NCBI GenBank assembly: GCA_030668545.1
Contig: DAOUTT010000021.1
Location: 1-14,212, forward strand
DNA from: Anaerolineales bacterium
GTDB taxonomy: Bacteria > Chloroflexota > Anaerolineae > Anaerolineales > E44-bin32
DNA length: 14,212 bases
Reading direction: 5' to 3'
A program made the translations under genes and the position numbers. Below the pieces are notes generated by a model. The model was not told the origin of the DNA, did no database searches, and saw nothing but the letters and a program-made list of their open reading frames with translations. This document shows positions 13,143-14,212 of the stretch, one piece after another. Within the stretch, counting starts at the first letter, position 1. Every line of letters starts with the position of its first letter.

Positions 13143-13781
13143 ATGGCAAGGTATATCGGACCTGTTTGTAAACTTTGTCGCCGCGAGGGAGAAAAACTCT
13201 TTCTCAAAGGACAACGCTGTTTTACACCGAAATGTGCATTCGAGCGACGTGGCTACCCCCCAGGGGATCATGGACGTGATGCTCAGTGGCGCCGTCGGCG
13301 AGTATCGGATTACAGTCGGCAGTTACGAGAAAAGCAGAAGACGCGCCGCATCTATGGAGTTACGGAACGGCAATTTCGTCGATATTATCGAATTGCTGCC
13401 CAACAGCGGGGTCTCACAGGAGAGAACCTCCTAAAGATGCTAGAGTCCAGGCTGGATAATGTTGTATATCGCCTGGGCTATTCCGAAAGTCGTGCACATG
13501 CTCGTATGCTTGTAACGCATGGGCATTTCAACGTCAATGGCAGGAGGACGGATGTCCCCTCCATGCTTGTCCAACCAGGTGACGCAATCGAGGTTCGAGA
13601 GGGTTCGCGGAAACGCACCTTCTTTCAGGGTTTGGCGGATATCGCTGAACCAAAAACCGTCCCGGCTTGGCTGGAGCGTGATTTGAGCGACTTGTCGGGG
13701 AAAATGCTCGTTGCACCGGAACGAACGGATATCGATGCCAGCTTGAATGATCAATTGATTGTTGAGTTCTATTCGAGATAA
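13143..13781 (+). CDS. rpsD: 30S ribosomal protein S4, zinc-type
   Basis: 212 residues (E. coli 206). The N-terminus has four cysteines, C9/C12 (CKLC) and C26/C31 (RCFTPKC), the C+ form thought to bind zinc. The core GVTERQFRRYYRIA and the S4 RNA-binding domain (ESRLDNVVYRLG, then HGHFNVNGRR and VQPGDAIEVREGS, about residues 103-170) follow. S4 is a primary 16S rRNA binder that nucleates 30S assembly, helps set decoding accuracy and represses its own operon in studied bacteria. AAGGAAGG lies 12 nt before the ATG, a long spacing. Confidence 0.98.
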   Translation: MARYIGPVCKLCRREGEKLFLKGQRCFTPKCAFERRGYPPGDHGRDAQWRRRRVSDYSRQLREKQKTRRIYGVTERQFRRYYRIAAQQRGLTGENLLKMLESRLDNVVYRLGYSESRAHARMLVTHGHFNVNGRRTDVPSMLVQPGDAIEVREGSRKRTFFQGLADIAEPKTVPAWLERDLSDLSGKMLVAPERTDIDASLNDQLIVEFYSR

Positions 13782-13784
13782 TCG

Positions 13785-13798
13785 ATCCGTGCACGGAT
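13785..13798 (+). repeat. 14-nt perfect palindrome between rpsD and rpoA
   Basis: ATCCGTGCACGGAT is its own reverse complement. As RNA it gives a 5-bp stem with a TGCA loop. It begins 3 nt after the rpsD stop codon. No T-tract follows, so it is not a standard terminator; it could be an mRNA hairpin, a protein-binding site, or chance. Confidence 0.4.
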
Positions 13799-13821
13799 AC
13801 GTTCCTAAGGTCGTGGGTCGC

Positions 13822-13827
13822 GGAGGG
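13822..13827 (+). promoter_or_regulatory. Ribosome binding site that decides the rpoA start
   Basis: GGAGGG lies 5 nt before GTG 13833, a strong Shine-Dalgarno. The in-frame ATG at 13857 has none nearby. Confidence 0.7.
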
Positions 13828-13832
13828 ATATT

Positions 13833-14212
13833 GTGGTCATAACCACCAACCTAGTTATGCCGAAGATTGAACGAGAAGCCATCGCTCAAAATTATAGCAA
13901 ATTCGTGATCAGCCCTCTCGAGGCTGGATATGGCATTACGGTCGGCAACGCTCTTCGCCGGATTCTGTTAAGTTCCCTGGAAGGGGCTGCGGTAAGCTCC
14001 ATACGCATAACGGATATTCCGCATGAATTCACAGACATTCCTGGCGTCCGTGAAGATGTGCTGCAGTTGATGTTGAATTTCAAGAAACTGCGTCTTTTCT
14101 TGCACGAGGGCGAATCTGCCCGCTTGCGCCTTGATGTGAAAGGTGAGGGCGTTGTAACGGCGGCTGACATCATCGCTCCCGCTGAAGTGGAGATCGTCAA
14201 TCCGGAGCTCTA
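13833..14212 (+). CDS. rpoA: RNA polymerase alpha subunit (N-terminal part)
   Basis: The gene runs off the window end; about 126 codons are present. The alpha N-terminal domain is clear: YSKFVISPLEAGYGITVGNALRRILLSSLEGAAVSS, then HEFTDIPGVREDVLQLMLNFKKL and VKGEGVVTAADI. This domain dimerises and scaffolds beta and beta-prime; the part in GNALRRILLSS contains the arginines that contact them. I chose GTG 13833 because of its GGAGGG site; it gives a short leader (MVITTNLV) before MPKIE. With ATG 13857 the protein would begin MPKIEREA. A small hairpin, GTGGT 13833-13837 with ACCAC 13842-13846, could hold the start codon. It lies 51 nt after rpsD, as in most alpha clusters. Confidence 0.96.
   Translation, partial: MVITTNLVMPKIEREAIAQNYSKFVISPLEAGYGITVGNALRRILLSSLEGAAVSSIRITDIPHEFTDIPGVREDVLQLMLNFKKLRLFLHEGESARLRLDVKGEGVVTAADIIAPAEVEIVNPEL

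Overview
The window is one continuous, all-plus-strand ribosomal-protein locus of a bacterium: the 3' end of tuf, then the S10, spc and alpha gene clusters, ending inside rpoA. Base composition is moderately GC-rich. The protein set (zinc-type S14, S4, L24 and L36, a two-residue insertion-like GIKNQGLS motif in SecY, and a type I MetAP with an extra C-terminal tail) together with the gene order fits a member of the Chloroflexota, possibly Anaerolineae. That placement is inference from family resemblance; no search was run.

Layout: tuf (partial, 1-154), rpsJ (162-470), a 198-nt non-coding spacer, then rplC-rplD-rplW-rplB-rpsS-rplV (669-3770), a 100-nt spacer, rpsC-rplP-rpmC-rpsQ-rplN-rplX-rplE-rpsN-rpsH (3871-7434), a 140-nt spacer, rplF-rplR-rpsE-rpmD-rplO-secY (7575-11063), a short stretch holding a remnant of adk (11064-11207), map-rpmJ-rpsM (11204-12575), a 132-nt spacer, rpsK-rpsD (12708-13781) and the start of rpoA (13833 to the end). 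Many genes touch or overlap (ATGA or TAATG junctions, 8-nt overlaps), which indicates co-transcription and translational coupling. The four larger spacers contain inverted repeats that could fold as RNA. No stretch over 300 nt lacks a gene, and no tRNA, rRNA, mobile element or CRISPR was seen.

The genes work together: the ribosomal proteins build both subunits, EF-Tu delivers aminoacyl-tRNA, SecY is the translocation channel for exported and membrane proteins, MetAP removes the initiator methionine, and RpoA is the RNA polymerase alpha subunit.

The least ordinary part is the secY-map junction. The usual order is secY-adk-map-infA-rpmJ. Here adk is reduced to about 35 recognisable codons from its NMP-binding region, starting directly after the secY stop, and infA is absent between map and rpmJ. 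The rest of the window is a conventional ribosomal operon; no new protein system is visible. The interest lies in the decayed adk and the possibly structured mRNA spacers.
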